In this document: piece by piece, positions 18,815 through 27,590 of the stretch
How positions within the stretch are numbered: position 1 is the first letter of the stretch
How the letters are laid out: each line of letters starts with the position of its first letter
Assembly (NCBI GenBank): GCA_012965975.1
Contig: DTRM01000071.1
Span: forward strand, 1-32,925
Length of the DNA: 32,925 nt
Direction: 5' to 3'
Source: Chromatiaceae bacterium
GTDB lineage: Bacteria > Pseudomonadota > Gammaproteobacteria > DTRM01
Program-made: the position numbers and the translations under genes
Notes under the pieces: model-generated
The model's input: the letters and a program-made list of their open reading frames with translations, nothing else
The model's database searches: none
Told to the model about the DNA's origin: nothing

Positions 18815-21799
18815 TTAAGCGACGTTCTGAATCAGGTCTTCCAGCGGCATGGGTTTGGCTACCGCATATCCCTGCGCATAATCGATACCGATACGACGCA
18901 GTTCATCAACTATGGCGATAGACTCGGCAAACTCAGCGACCGTCTGTAATCCCATCTTATGCGCAACCGTATGCAAGGCTTCCACCATCGCATGATCGGC
19001 ACTGTCTTCCAGTATGCGGCGAATAAATCGGCCATCAATTTTTAGAATGTCGACCGGCATGGTCTTGAGATAGCCAAATGACGACAAGCCACTGCCAAAA
19101 TCATCGAGTGCAAACTTGCAGCCCAGTTTCTTCAGGTCACGCATGGCCTCGCATGAGCGAGCCAGATTGGCGATGGCAGCGGTTTCGGTGATTTCAAGGC
19201 AGATACGATCTGCGGGTACTTCATACTCCGCCAGCTTGTCGCGGACAAACTGCATGAAGCCGTTGTCTCCCAAGGTAGCACCGGAGACATTGATGGACAG
19301 ATGGAAGTTGTTCCAGCGTGAGTTGCCGCCGTAGAGTCGCGTACTGGACTCCAGTGCGTGTTCGAATACCCAGCGGTCGATGGCTGGCATCAAGTTATAG
19401 CGTTCTGCGGCGGGAATGAACGCACCCGGCGACACGATGATTCCATTTTCATCGAGCATGCGAACCAGAATTTCCCCATGTTCCGGAATGCCGCTCAGAT
19501 CTTGGCCCAGTCGTTGAAAGGGCTGGAAAAACAGTACAAACCGGTCGTCATCGAGCGCCTCGGTGATCTTGGAAGACCACTGCATTTCAGACTGTCGCTT
19601 CGATAGTTCAGAGTCATCGGTGTGAAATACATGAACCCGGTTACGACCGGCATCCTTGGCGGCATAACAGGCGGCATCCGCGAAAGACAGGATTTCGTCA
19701 ATACTCTGACTTTCATCGCTGACCGACACCATGCCGATACTGACACCAATCGTGAAGGCTTTGCCTTGCCAGCGATAGCGAAACTCTTCTACCTTGGAGC
19801 GGATGTTTTCGGCGATTCGTGTCGCGGGTTCTTCCGGGCAATGGGTCAATAGGATGCCAAATTCATCGCCACCGAGACGTGCCAGAGTATCGAGTGCTCG
19901 TAATTGGCTCGACAAAATCTCACAGAGTTCTTTGAGTAGTTGATCGCCGGCGATATGGCCACAGGTATCATTGACGATCTTGAACTGGTCGAGATCCAGA
20001 TAGAGCAATTGATGTTCGGTTTTTTCTGACTGTGCATCGCTCAGCGCGTTACCCAATCGGCGTTCAAACTCTTGGCGATTAACCAGTCCGGTGAGGGCGT
20101 CGTGACTGGCCTGGAATGACAGTTTGTTCTGCAATTTGCGTTCAATGGTGACATCACGGAATACCAGTACGGTCCCGATTATGTCGCCGTCACGATCACG
20201 GATCGGAGCCGCCGAATTACTGATCGCCAGATTCTCCATACCCGGTCGAACCAGCAGCGCGGCATTGGTCAGGCTAATATTGCGGCCCTCTTTCAGGCAC
20301 AGATTGGCAGGATCATCGAGTGGCTCACTGGTCACTTCATCAATCATGTGAAACACTTCGGACAAGTCACAGTTTTTGGCTTTCTGGATAGTCCAGCCGG
20401 TGAGTTTCTGGGCCAGTTTGTTCATCGAGGTGATGGTTCCGGCGGCACTGGTGGTAATCACCGCATCACCGATCGATTCCAGCGTGACTTCAGCCAGTTC
20501 CTTCGACACCTCGAGTTCTATCGTGCGTGCTTCAACCCTGTTTTCCAACGATTCATTGGCGCTCTTGAGTTCGGTCGCAGAGCGGTTGAGTGATGCACGC
20601 ATGGCATTGAAGGAGCGTGTCAGTTGTCCCAGTTCATTCTCTGCAATGATCGGTAAATCAGTAGTCAGCTTCCCTGACGCAAGCTCCCGGGTCGCGGTTG
20701 CCAGCGCGATCAGCGGTCGGCTGATGCTGATCGCATGGCGTCGTGACAGTATCGATGCCGCGCCAACCATTATCACAATCAGAACCAGCATGATCGCGAT
20801 CGAGAACCGGGTCACCTGATCAATATGCTCGGCGTGATTGTTCAGTTCGGTGTTCTGGGTTTGGCTTAAGGTCTCCAGCAGTGCGGTAACCTCGCGCGAG
20901 AGTGGTGTTGTCTGACTCTCTAGCAGGCCGCGCGCACGACTGCCGAGCCTCGAGGAATCTTCGCGCAGTATGCGGACCGACAACAAACGATAGGAGTTAA
21001 ACATGGCTCGCATTCGATGCGCCTGAACCACTATATCCGGACCATGCCCCAACATCTTTTTGAACATTTTACGGAAGGATATATTTGCCGATCCCAACGA
21101 GTTGCGTACGCTTATCTCATTTTCCGAGTCGGGTTCCCGCGCGTAGGTATACATCTGATTGTGTGCGATCAGAAACAGGTTCATAAACCGGGCGAGATCA
21201 ATCTCAATATCCGACTCAATCAAGCCGGGGTCATCCGCTGCGCTCACCAGAAACTCGGCGGCAGCCATTTCAAACAGTTCGCCGATCGGAATCATATTCT
21301 GTCGATAAAAATACAGGGCCGGTAGATCCCCGGGTGTGTTGGCGAGTTGTTCCACCCACCATTGGGATTCGTGGACATCCACCAGTTTTTGGCGAATTTC
21401 AGCGAGGTGGCGTGTGGCTTGGGATTCCGGGGCGCGCTCGCTCACTTCCTGTAGCGCAGCAAGTCCGGGATAGATGTCCTCATGCCATGCGGTGTGTCGC
21501 TCCGAGACGAACTGCTTGTCCGCGATTGCGACCCAGCCGTTCAGGGCGTTCAGGGAACGATGCACGCCCGACAGAACCTTGGCCGAGGCCTGCGCAGCGG
21601 GTCCGGTATCGTGGGCGAGTTGTTGCGTGCTACGACTAATATAGAGTGTGATGCCGAGGGCGACTGCAAGCAAAACCACGCCCACAATCGCGACGGTCAT
21701 GTGCGAGTGAACCAGACGTGCGGTCAGGGTGGTGGAATGTGTCCAGTCCCAAATGGCCTCGCGAGCCTGATCTGACGTTGTCTTCCAACCGGCGTCCAT
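18815..21799 (-). CDS. Membrane PAS-GGDEF-EAL protein (cyclic di-GMP turnover)
   Basis: This is a 994-residue signalling protein. In order it has a membrane helix (about 33-55), a long helical periplasmic sensor region (about 56-330), a second helix (IAIMLVLIVIMVGAAS), a HAMP segment (RPLIALATATRELASG), a PAS domain (about 440-560, TLESIGDAVITTSAAGTI), GGDEF (LGGDEFG) and EAL. RALD five residues before GGDEF is an intact inhibitory site. The EAL signature is EILVRM; LEITET, DDFG, ILKIDG, VAEF and AQGYAVAKPMP complete the active site. Both activities look possible; net direction cannot be told. The start is one base after the stop of the exported protein gene upstream, suggesting the two act together. 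Its GGDEF-EAL half resembles the protein at 5789-8155. Confidence 0.92.
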   Translation of the reverse strand: MDAGWKTTSDQAREAIWDWTHSTTLTARLVHSHMTVAIVGVVLLAVALGITLYISRSTQQLAHDTGPAAQASAKVLSGVHRSLNALNGWVAIADKQFVSERHTAWHEDIYPGLAALQEVSERAPESQATRHLAEIRQKLVDVHESQWWVEQLANTPGDLPALYFYRQNMIPIGELFEMAAAEFLVSAADDPGLIESDIEIDLARFMNLFLIAHNQMYTYAREPDSENEISVRNSLGSANISFRKMFKKMLGHGPDIVVQAHRMRAMFNSYRLLSVRILREDSSRLGSRARGLLESQTTPLSREVTALLETLSQTQNTELNNHAEHIDQVTRFSIAIMLVLIVIMVGAASILSRRHAISISRPLIALATATRELASGKLTTDLPIIAENELGQLTRSFNAMRASLNRSATELKSANESLENRVEARTIELEVSKELAEVTLESIGDAVITTSAAGTITSMNKLAQKLTGWTIQKAKNCDLSEVFHMIDEVTSEPLDDPANLCLKEGRNISLTNAALLVRPGMENLAISNSAAPIRDRDGDIIGTVLVFRDVTIERKLQNKLSFQASHDALTGLVNRQEFERRLGNALSDAQSEKTEHQLLYLDLDQFKIVNDTCGHIAGDQLLKELCEILSSQLRALDTLARLGGDEFGILLTHCPEEPATRIAENIRSKVEEFRYRWQGKAFTIGVSIGMVSVSDESQSIDEILSFADAACYAAKDAGRNRVHVFHTDDSELSKRQSEMQWSSKITEALDDDRFVLFFQPFQRLGQDLSGIPEHGEILVRMLDENGIIVSPGAFIPAAERYNLMPAIDRWVFEHALESSTRLYGGNSRWNNFHLSINVSGATLGDNGFMQFVRDKLAEYEVPADRICLEITETAAIANLARSCEAMRDLKKLGCKFALDDFGSGLSSFGYLKTMPVDILKIDGRFIRRILEDSADHAMVEALHTVAHKMGLQTVAEFAESIAIVDELRRIGIDYAQGYAVAKPMPLEDLIQNVA

Positions 21800-21800
21800 A

Positions 21801-22823
21801 TCAGCGAACCCCCCGGGCGAGTTTGGGTATGCCCGTTGTTAGTTGCACCAACTGGTCGAGCTGGTTCATCAATATCCCAGTGCGCTGATAGACTTCCGCG
21901 GCCGTTTTGGGTCCTGGATCAAAGGCTGGCACGGCGGGTTGCAAGCGATCATTGGATGCGTGCAGATAGCTCAGTTCCGAAACGATCAGCGATGACAGAT
22001 GGAATACACTGGCGGTAAAGTTCGAGCTGATGTCCAGATCGCTGGCATCGAGATCGAGAACCTGTGTATTACTATTTTGGGCAATCAAGCGAATACGCTC
22101 AAAGCACTGGGTGAGCCGTATCTGCATATCCGGGGGCGAGATGGTCAGGTTGGGCGTGTCGGCCTCCGGGATTCGATGCGTACCGGGGTACTGTGACAGT
22201 AATTTACTCGCATAGCCGATGGCTAGCGTGACCTGCGAAAAGACATCCCTCGGTTGGTCGGGATGATGCACGATCTGATTCAGAATACTGTTCGCTTCGA
22301 CCATGAGATTGAATGCGTCACTGAGCGTGCGGTCGGGTTGGGTTATCTCCGCATCCAGCGGCGGTGGTGTGATGCCAAGGGTTTCGCTCACCAGTTCGAT
22401 GCGGGTGCGAGACAGTTCAATCATTTCCAATACATCCGCTGCCACCACATCGATGCGTTTGGTCTTGGGCGCCAGTTGCCGCGTGTAGGTGATATCAAAC
22501 GCCAGTTGGTCCGACAGACGATAGAGGGTTTGCGCCTGAAACAGCATTTCACGGGGCTCGGCGTTGTCTACGTGGATTCGCGCCTTGGGCAGTTGCACGG
22601 GATTCAGTTGCTCAAGGATGTAGCGCAGATGGTGGGTAGCCATGGCTACCTCGACGTAGACATCCTTTGGCGTGATGTCATCGGTAGCGGCCCATGTGTT
22701 GGGTGCCCACAGGCTGGCCAGAACCGACAGCAGCAAACCCAGAAAGGCCGGGCCCGGATGTGGTCTATGGCTCAGAGAGTGTTCTTTTTGTAATGATTTG
22801 TTGAAAAAATACTGCACAATCAA
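21801..22823 (-). CDS. Exported helical protein of unknown function, coupled to a GGDEF-EAL gene
   Basis: I do not recognise this 340-residue protein. It has a signal peptide (PAFLGLLLSVLASLWAPNTWA, cleavage likely before ATDD) and then a predominantly helical sequence with no cysteine at the cleavage site and no further membrane segment, so it is probably periplasmic. The start is unsure: TTG at 22823 and GTG at 22817 are both possible and neither has a strong Shine-Dalgarno sequence. The stop is one base before the ATG of the PAS-GGDEF-EAL gene, so they almost certainly share an mRNA and are translationally coupled. A periplasmic partner that modulates the sensor region of the GGDEF-EAL protein is the natural hypothesis, but no family evidence supports a ligand. 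Confidence 0.8.
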   Translation of the reverse strand: MIVQYFFNKSLQKEHSLSHRPHPGPAFLGLLLSVLASLWAPNTWAATDDITPKDVYVEVAMATHHLRYILEQLNPVQLPKARIHVDNAEPREMLFQAQTLYRLSDQLAFDITYTRQLAPKTKRIDVVAADVLEMIELSRTRIELVSETLGITPPPLDAEITQPDRTLSDAFNLMVEANSILNQIVHHPDQPRDVFSQVTLAIGYASKLLSQYPGTHRIPEADTPNLTISPPDMQIRLTQCFERIRLIAQNSNTQVLDLDASDLDISSNFTASVFHLSSLIVSELSYLHASNDRLQPAVPAFDPGPKTAAEVYQRTGILMNQLDQLVQLTTGIPKLARGVR

Positions 22824-22941
22824 CCGCTTATATAATTGAGCGTGGTTTCACTTATCTAGCCCCGTACATCGGCCAAAAAGTCCTCAGGCTTTAGTTATAT
22901 TAGAGATACGCGTACCGCGCAGAATCCTCGAAAACCGGGTG

Positions 22942-23766
22942 TTAGCGCAGCAGCAGGGCGGGATCAATCCGGGTCTGGTTGAGGTACACGCTCCAGTGCA
23001 GGTGGGGGCCGGTGGCGCGGCCGGTCTGGCCGACGCGGCCGAGCATTTGTCCGCTCGACAGGTGGTCTCCGGTGGAGACCAAAACCTTGCTGAGGTGAGC
23101 GTAGGAGGAGAGCAAGCCCTGTCCATGATCAAGAAACACGGTGTTGCCCGAAAAGAACAGGTCTCCCGTCAATATCACCACGCCACCGAGGGGCGCGACC
23201 ACGGGTGATCCCTCAGCGGCCGCTATATCCAGTCCGCTGTGCGGCTTTCTCGCCTGCTCGTTGTAAAACCGCTTGAGGCCGAAGGCACTGCTGCGTCGGC
23301 CCTCGACCGGTAATTGTAACTCGAGGTCGGAGAAGGTCGTGTCGCGCCAAATTTTGCGCGCGTGACCGAGGCGTTCACTTTCCTTGCGGATGCGGTCATA
23401 GTCACGTTTTTCCGGGTTGACCTTGCGTTTGTCTTTGATCGTAATGTGTTGCTCCGGATAGTCTTTCGCGACGACCTGAAAGCGGCTTTGGACCTCGGCC
23501 TGTTGCGGGCGTTTCCATCCTAGATGATGTTCACCGGTGCTCGCATCCAGCGGGACACCAATCAGCGCAGTCCAGCGTCCTTCGTGTTCGGTAATGAGCA
23601 CCGGGTGTTTGCGGTAATGGGCAGTGGGGCGTGGTTCAGAGGATGCGTTCAGCGTGACAACGGCGATGCCACCGGGAACGGCTTGTGCGTTGGGTAGCCA
23701 TTGCGCGACGGCAGGTGCCGCGATCAGACTGTATAGTAGCGCTCCGACCATCCAGCGTTTAGTCAT
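22942..23766 (-). CDS. M23 (LytM-type) metallopeptidase, exported
   Basis: M23 enzymes cut peptide cross-links in peptidoglycan, or, when inactive, activate amidases. The C-terminal LytM domain (about residues 165-274) has both zinc motifs, HSGLD and HLH, so it is probably catalytic. Also seen are PLGGVVILTGDLFFSGNTV and SSYAHLSKV. The track begins at 23841, but the signal peptide starts at MTKRWMVGALLYSLIAAPAVA, giving a start at 23766 and 274 residues. This ATG overlaps the xseA stop by eight bases (ATGACTAA), so translation is coupled. An N-terminal domain of about 100 residues precedes a basic, Lys/Arg-rich linker. The exact cell wall target is unknown. Confidence 0.9.
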   Translation of the reverse strand: MTKRWMVGALLYSLIAAPAVAQWLPNAQAVPGGIAVVTLNASSEPRPTAHYRKHPVLITEHEGRWTALIGVPLDASTGEHHLGWKRPQQAEVQSRFQVVAKDYPEQHITIKDKRKVNPEKRDYDRIRKESERLGHARKIWRDTTFSDLELQLPVEGRRSSAFGLKRFYNEQARKPHSGLDIAAAEGSPVVAPLGGVVILTGDLFFSGNTVFLDHGQGLLSSYAHLSKVLVSTGDHLSSGQMLGRVGQTGRATGPHLHWSVYLNQTRIDPALLLR

Positions 23767-25108
23767 CGACGGTTTCCTCGACCCGACACAGCAATGAGCC
23801 GTTACCCAGCCGAGTGCGGATACGTTCACCGGTATTGACATCGGTGTGTTGCCTGATCACTTGATGCCGATCATTTTCAACAATGGCATAACCACGCGAC
23901 AGGGTAGCCAGCGGGCTGACCGCATTGAGCGTGGAACTGATCGCAGCGAGCTGACCACTCTTGCGATCAACGCAAATGCTGAGTGCGCGTTGCATGCGCG
24001 CCTTCAGCTCTCCTTGTGATTCCTTCAATACCGCCAGTTTTCGACGCGGAGTCTGCTGCATCAATCGCTGTAGCAAATGTTGGCGACTGAGTTTGGCTTG
24101 TGAGAGGGTGGATGCCCAGACCGAGCGCTGACGTTGATCCAGTTCATCAAGGCGCTGCGTCCAGTTCTGAATTTGTTGGCCCGGATGACGATTATGAATA
24201 CGCTTGCTTAGCCAGCCGAGCGTTTCGCTCTTGCGCTCGATGTGTTGTGTTAGCAGCGCGCTTATCCGGTTTTCGAATGACGAAATCTGCCCGAGCCACT
24301 CGGCTTGATCGGGACCCACTAACTCAGCGGCCGCCGACGGTGTTGCCGCGCGTTGATCGGCGACAAGATCGGCGATGGTGAAGTCTGTCTCGTGACCAAT
24401 GCCGCTGACGACCGGGATTGTGGAGGCATGGATCGCGCGCGCAACGATCTCTTCGTTGAATGCCCACAGATCCTCGAGTGAACCACCCCCGCGAGCGACA
24501 ATCAGAACCGAACATTCCGCGCGTTGGTTGGCCAGTTCGACGCAAGCGGCGATCTCAGCTGCGGCCCCGGCACCTTGTACCGCAGTGGGATAGATCAATA
24601 GTGGCAGACTCGGCGAGCGTCGTTGCAACACGCTGATAATGTCATGCAGTGCGGCACCGCTTGCCGAGGTGATGATGCCCACGCGTTCGGGCACAGGGGG
24701 CAGGGGCCGTTTGTGTTTTTCATCAAACAGGCCCTGCGCAGCCAGTGTCTTTTTTAGTTGTTCGAAAGCCAGTTGCAGCGCACCATCGCCAGCCGGCTGC
24801 ATGTCTTCAATAACCAGTTGAAAATCACCGCGCGCTTCATACAGACTGACACGGGCATGGGCGAGCACTTGCTGGCCATTTTCCGGTGTAAAATCGAGGC
24901 GTCGGTTGTTGCCGCGAAACATCGCACAGCGCACTTGGGCGCGCGCGTCTTTCAGACTGAAATAGATGTGCCCGGACGCGGGTCTCGCCAGATTGGATAT
25001 TTCTCCTTCAACCCAAGCGTAGGGCAAGGTGCCCTCGATCAGTTCCTTGATCTCGGCGTTGAGTGCCGAAATGGAGAAGATGGTTGTGGAGGCAGGAGGG
25101 GTTGGCAT
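23759..25108 (-). CDS. xseA: Exodeoxyribonuclease VII large subunit
   Basis: XseA with XseB degrades single-stranded DNA. The 449 residues have the N-terminal OB fold (LPYAWVEGEISNLARPASGHIYFSLKD), the catalytic core with GIITSASGAALHDI, LIYPTAVQGAGAA, RGGGSLEDLWAFN and SGIGHETDFTIADLVAD, then a long coiled-coil region and a C-terminal domain ending in the conserved LSRGYAIV segment. There is no strong Shine-Dalgarno sequence at the ATG; a perfect 7-bp hairpin lies just before it. xseB is not in the window. The M23 peptidase gene overlaps its end. Confidence 0.96.
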   Translation of the reverse strand: MPTPPASTTIFSISALNAEIKELIEGTLPYAWVEGEISNLARPASGHIYFSLKDARAQVRCAMFRGNNRRLDFTPENGQQVLAHARVSLYEARGDFQLVIEDMQPAGDGALQLAFEQLKKTLAAQGLFDEKHKRPLPPVPERVGIITSASGAALHDIISVLQRRSPSLPLLIYPTAVQGAGAAAEIAACVELANQRAECSVLIVARGGGSLEDLWAFNEEIVARAIHASTIPVVSGIGHETDFTIADLVADQRAATPSAAAELVGPDQAEWLGQISSFENRISALLTQHIERKSETLGWLSKRIHNRHPGQQIQNWTQRLDELDQRQRSVWASTLSQAKLSRQHLLQRLMQQTPRRKLAVLKESQGELKARMQRALSICVDRKSGQLAAISSTLNAVSPLATLSRGYAIVENDRHQVIRQHTDVNTGERIRTRLGNGSLLCRVEETVDD

Positions 25109-25113
25109 GGAGC

Positions 25114-25132
25114 CAACAATAAAAGATTGTTG
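25114..25132 (-). promoter_or_regulatory. Perfect hairpin just upstream of the xseA start
   Basis: CAACAAT/ATTGTTG with a five-base loop ends five bases before the xseA ATG, where a Shine-Dalgarno sequence would normally be. It could limit translation initiation or be an operator. There is no U-run after it, so it is not a terminator. Confidence 0.3.
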
Positions 25133-25209
25133 CGGTCAGGTCTATGCGGCGGATCTTTTCCTGTTGATTTAGCACTGGGATTACGTGCCATTAGATGGGC
25201 GTCGCTCTT

Positions 25210-25248
25210 TCGCATCCCTGCGACCGCGGCGTACCTACATCCTGTAGG
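25210..25248. repeat. Tandem palindromes with CATCC-type loops
   Basis: Two perfect small hairpins stand side by side: TCGCA-TCCC-TGCGA (25210-25223) and CCTACA-TCC-TGTAGG (25234-25248). The stem ends and loops share the form CATCC(C)TG, which recurs in the guaB-guaA gap. This is consistent with a dispersed intergenic repeat family. Confidence 0.4.
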
Positions 25249-25249
25249 C

Positions 25250-25274
25250 AAAAAAAGGCCGGCAAACGCCGACC
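25250..25274 (-). terminator. Intrinsic terminator of the small lipoprotein gene
   Basis: On the minus strand GGTCGGC-GTTT-GCCGGCC (7 bp including one G-T pair) is followed by seven Ts. It begins 21 bases after the stop codon of the small lipoprotein gene and separates it from xseA. Confidence 0.75.
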
Positions 25275-25295
25275 TTTCTCTGTCTTAAGCTAAGG

Positions 25296-25619
25296 CTATT
25301 TCAAATAGCTTGGATGGCCGGCATTTTTCTCTGCCATGGCCTGATCGTGGCCCGCATTGCCCTGCCATTCAGCCTTTTTCGCTAGCTTGATGGCACCGGC
25401 AAAATCACCGCCTTTGGCTGCGGCATCCGCTTTTTTCAGGAACTTGCCAATGTCGCGCCATTCGCCACCCACGGATTTGGCTTTGGTCTGTGCGGCCTTG
25501 GCGGCGGCAACGGCCATGTTATAACCCGCCTGATCGGCCTTGCCACTGCCGGCCGTTGCGCAACCCGCAGACAGCGCAGCAGTCAGAATCAAGGAACCTA
25601 CGAAAGAAAGTTTTTGCAT
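25296..25619 (-). CDS. Small lipoprotein resembling SoxXA-binding proteins
   Basis: From the ATG at 25619 the protein has 107 residues; AAGGAGA stands at the right distance upstream, so the longer track start (25739) is rejected. It has a lipoprotein signal with lipobox SAGC, then a small Ala/Lys-rich helical domain containing GGEWRDIGKFLKKADAAAKGGDFAGAIKLAKKAEWQG. The pattern 'EWRD-x2-K-x-L-x2-A-x3-A-x-G-x-F-x2-A-x2-L-A-x2-A' is, to my recollection, that of proteins annotated as SoxXA-binding (SoxK-like), but no sox genes are in the window, so a sulfur-oxidation role is only a guess. It has its own strong promoter and its own terminator, so it is a single-gene unit. Confidence 0.8.
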   Translation of the reverse strand: MQKLSFVGSLILTAALSAGCATAGSGKADQAGYNMAVAAAKAAQTKAKSVGGEWRDIGKFLKKADAAAKGGDFAGAIKLAKKAEWQGNAGHDQAMAEKNAGHPSYLK

Positions 25620-25719
25620 GTTGGGTATTCTCCTTAAGTATTGGTGTTTTCTTATAATGGGTAGCAGCCCTGAGGCTGGGGGATTGTCCGTCAATACGAC
25701 GTGCAACGTATGTGTCGAA

Positions 25720-25747
25720 TTTATAGTTATTGGACGCATTGTGTCAA
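25720..25747 (-). promoter_or_regulatory. Sigma-70 promoter of the small lipoprotein gene
   Basis: Minus-strand TTGACA (25747-25742), a 16-base spacer and TATAAA (25725-25720) give a near-consensus promoter. Transcription would begin near 25712, leaving a leader of about 93 bases. Confidence 0.65.
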
Positions 25748-25904
25748 ATTTGATTCCAATATTATAGACAGTTTTACCCCAATTGGTCCCCGGTCAGAGG
25801 CCGAAATCGACCCGCATCGAGTTATTTTATTGCTTTCAAAGGCTTACCCACCCAAAAATATCACGGTTTGGTAGCTCATTCATGACGAAAATCCGATTAA
25901 ATGG

Positions 25905-25933
25905 TTTACCCGAAACCCTCCAAATTCTATAAT
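25905..25933 (+). promoter_or_regulatory. Sigma-70 promoter of guaB
   Basis: TTTACC (25905-25910), 17 bases and a perfect TATAAT (25928-25933) precede guaB. A start near 25940 excludes the upstream ATG at 25901 used in the ORF track. Confidence 0.7.
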
Positions 25934-25969
25934 CGATCGATTCAATTCTGCTTGGAGCAAATCCGCCGT

Positions 25970-27439
25970 ATGAGAATCATTGAGGAAGCCCTCACCTTCG
26001 ACGATGTTCTGTTAATCCCCGCCCATTCTACGGTGTTGCCACGCGAGGTTGATCTCGTTACCCAGCTCACCACCGATATTCAGCTCAATATCCCGATGCT
26101 GTCTGCGGCCATGGATACGGTGACGGAGTCGAGGCTCGCTATTGCCCTGGCTCAGGAAGGTGGCGTTGGCATTATCCACAAGAACATGACCAACGAGGCG
26201 CAGGCCAAGGAAGTTCGCCAAGTCAAACGATTTGAAAGCGGTGTGGTGGGCGATCCGATTACGGTGCCGCCCACCATGTCAATTCAAGAGGTGATGGAAC
26301 TCACTCGTTCCAGCAATATTTCGGGTGTTCCAGTGGTGGATGGCGAGGAACTTGTCGGTATCGTCACCAGTCGTGATTTGCGGTTTGAAAAGCGTTACGA
26401 CGAGCCGGTTTCCACGGTGATGACACCGAAGGATCGTCTGGTCACGGTACGTGAAGGCGCAGGCAAGAAGGAAGTGATCAGTCTGTTGCAGGAGCACCGT
26501 ATTGAAAAGGTGTTGGTGGTCGATGATGGGTTTCATCTGCGTGGGATGATCACCGTCAAGGACATCCAGAAGGCCAAAGATAATCCGAACGCCTGCAAGG
26601 ATGATTTAGGTCGCTTGCGAGTGGGTGCGGCAGTGGGTACCGGCGAAGGCACGGAAGAACGTATCGAGGCATTGGCCGAAGCCGGTGTCGATGTGGTCGT
26701 AGTGGACACGGCGCACGGTCATTCTCAAGGTGTGCTTGATCGAGTCAAATGGGTGGCAAAACACTTTCCTGAACTGCAAATGATTGGTGGTAACATCGCG
26801 ACCGCAGCAGGCGCCAGAGCACTAGTGGATGCAGGCGCACACGCAGTCAAGGTAGGCATTGGCCCGGGCTCAATCTGTACCACACGCATTGTCACCGGTA
26901 TCGGCGTTCCGCAAATAACGGCGATCGCCAACGTCGCTGACGAACTCAGAAAAAGCGGCATCCCATTGATTGCCGACGGCGGCATTCGCTATTCCGGTGA
27001 TATAGCCAAGGCACTGGCTGCGGGTGCCTACAGTATTATGGTGGGTAGCCTGCTCGCCGGTACGGAAGAAGCACCGGGTGAGGTTGAGCTTTACCAGGGA
27101 CGTTCCTACAAGTCATACCGAGGTATGGGCTCAATGGGTGCGATGACCGCGAAGGAAGGTTCCAGTGATCGTTATTTTCAGGACAAGACCTCCGATGCGG
27201 AGAAACTCGTGCCTGAGGGTATCGAAGGTCGCGTACCTTACAAGGGTTCCATGTTGACCATCGTGCATCAAATGCTAGGCGGTATCCGCGCCAGCATGGG
27301 CTACACCGGTTGTAAAGATATGGCAGAGATGCGCAGCAAGCCAGAATTCGTAAAAGTTTCCGGCGCAGGTATGTCAGAAAGCCATGTGCACGATGTCACC
27401 ATCACCAAGGAAGCTCCAAACTATCGTCCGCGCAGTTAA
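25970..27439 (+). CDS. guaB: Inosine-5'-monophosphate dehydrogenase
   Basis: GuaB oxidises IMP to XMP, the first committed step of GMP synthesis. From the ATG at 25970 it has 489 residues (E. coli 488). It begins [21 protein letters not shown]. Two CBS domains occupy about 95-205. The catalytic cysteine lies in [15 protein letters not shown]; the IMP-binding [12 protein letters not shown] and the flap [10 protein letters not shown] follow. GGAG lies 12 bases before the ATG. The track start at 25901 precedes the predicted transcription start and is rejected. guaA follows after a 183-base gap holding palindromes. Confidence 0.97.
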   Translation: MRIIEEALTFDDVLLIPAHSTVLPREVDLVTQLTTDIQLNIPMLSAAMDTVTESRLAIALAQEGGVGIIHKNMTNEAQAKEVRQVKRFESGVVGDPITVPPTMSIQEVMELTRSSNISGVPVVDGEELVGIVTSRDLRFEKRYDEPVSTVMTPKDRLVTVREGAGKKEVISLLQEHRIEKVLVVDDGFHLRGMITVKDIQKAKDNPNACKDDLGRLRVGAAVGTGEGTEERIEALAEAGVDVVVVDTAHGHSQGVLDRVKWVAKHFPELQMIGGNIATAAGARALVDAGAHAVKVGIGPGSICTTRIVTGIGVPQITAIANVADELRKSGIPLIADGGIRYSGDIAKALAAGAYSIMVGSLLAGTEEAPGEVELYQGRSYKSYRGMGSMGAMTAKEGSSDRYFQDKTSDAEKLVPEGIEGRVPYKGSMLTIVHQMLGGIRASMGYTGCKDMAEMRSKPEFVKVSGAGMSESHVHDVTITKEAPNYRPRS

Positions 27440-27479
27440 TGGATCGGTTGGAGGAGAAACCATTTGGTCGTCAGCACCC

Positions 27480-27590
27480 AAACCCGTGGGACGCCGTGAA
27501 TACATCCCTGGCCGCTTTACGCCGCCCTTGCATAGGCATGTGCGGCGTAGGCTTGACGGCAGCATCGCTGCTGACGGCCAAATGGCCTTA
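27480..27590. repeat. Palindromic repeat cluster between guaB and guaA
   Basis: The gap holds the 8-bp inverted repeat TACGCCGC (27518-27525)/GCGGCGTA (27542-27549) and then GCAGC-ATC-GCTGC (27559-27571). Upstream is GGGACGCCGTGAATACATCC, and the text GGCTTGACGGCAGCATCGCTG follows the first repeat. From memory this wording is typical of a widespread gammaproteobacterial intergenic repeat. It lies within a likely guaBA transcript, so it may act as an mRNA structure affecting the balance of the two products (inference). Confidence 0.5.

Larger units (their letters stand above)
25620..25969. other. Divergent intergenic region between the small lipoprotein gene and guaB
   Basis: These 350 bases hold no gene. 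They contain the minus-strand promoter at 25720-25747 and the guaB promoter at 25905-25933. The lipoprotein gene's leader of about 93 bases includes a short hairpin CAGCC-TCAG-GGCTG on the minus strand. The stretch 25750-25900 is AT-rich, and I see nothing else definite in it. Confidence 0.6.

Noticed and set aside
22254-22793. 179-residue plus-strand ORF opposite the exported helical protein
   Set aside because: The minus-strand ORF is longer, has a signal peptide and is coupled to the GGDEF-EAL gene; this one has no features.
25901-25969. N-terminal extension of GuaB
   Set aside because: It overlaps the -35 and -10 of the guaB promoter and is absent from the family.
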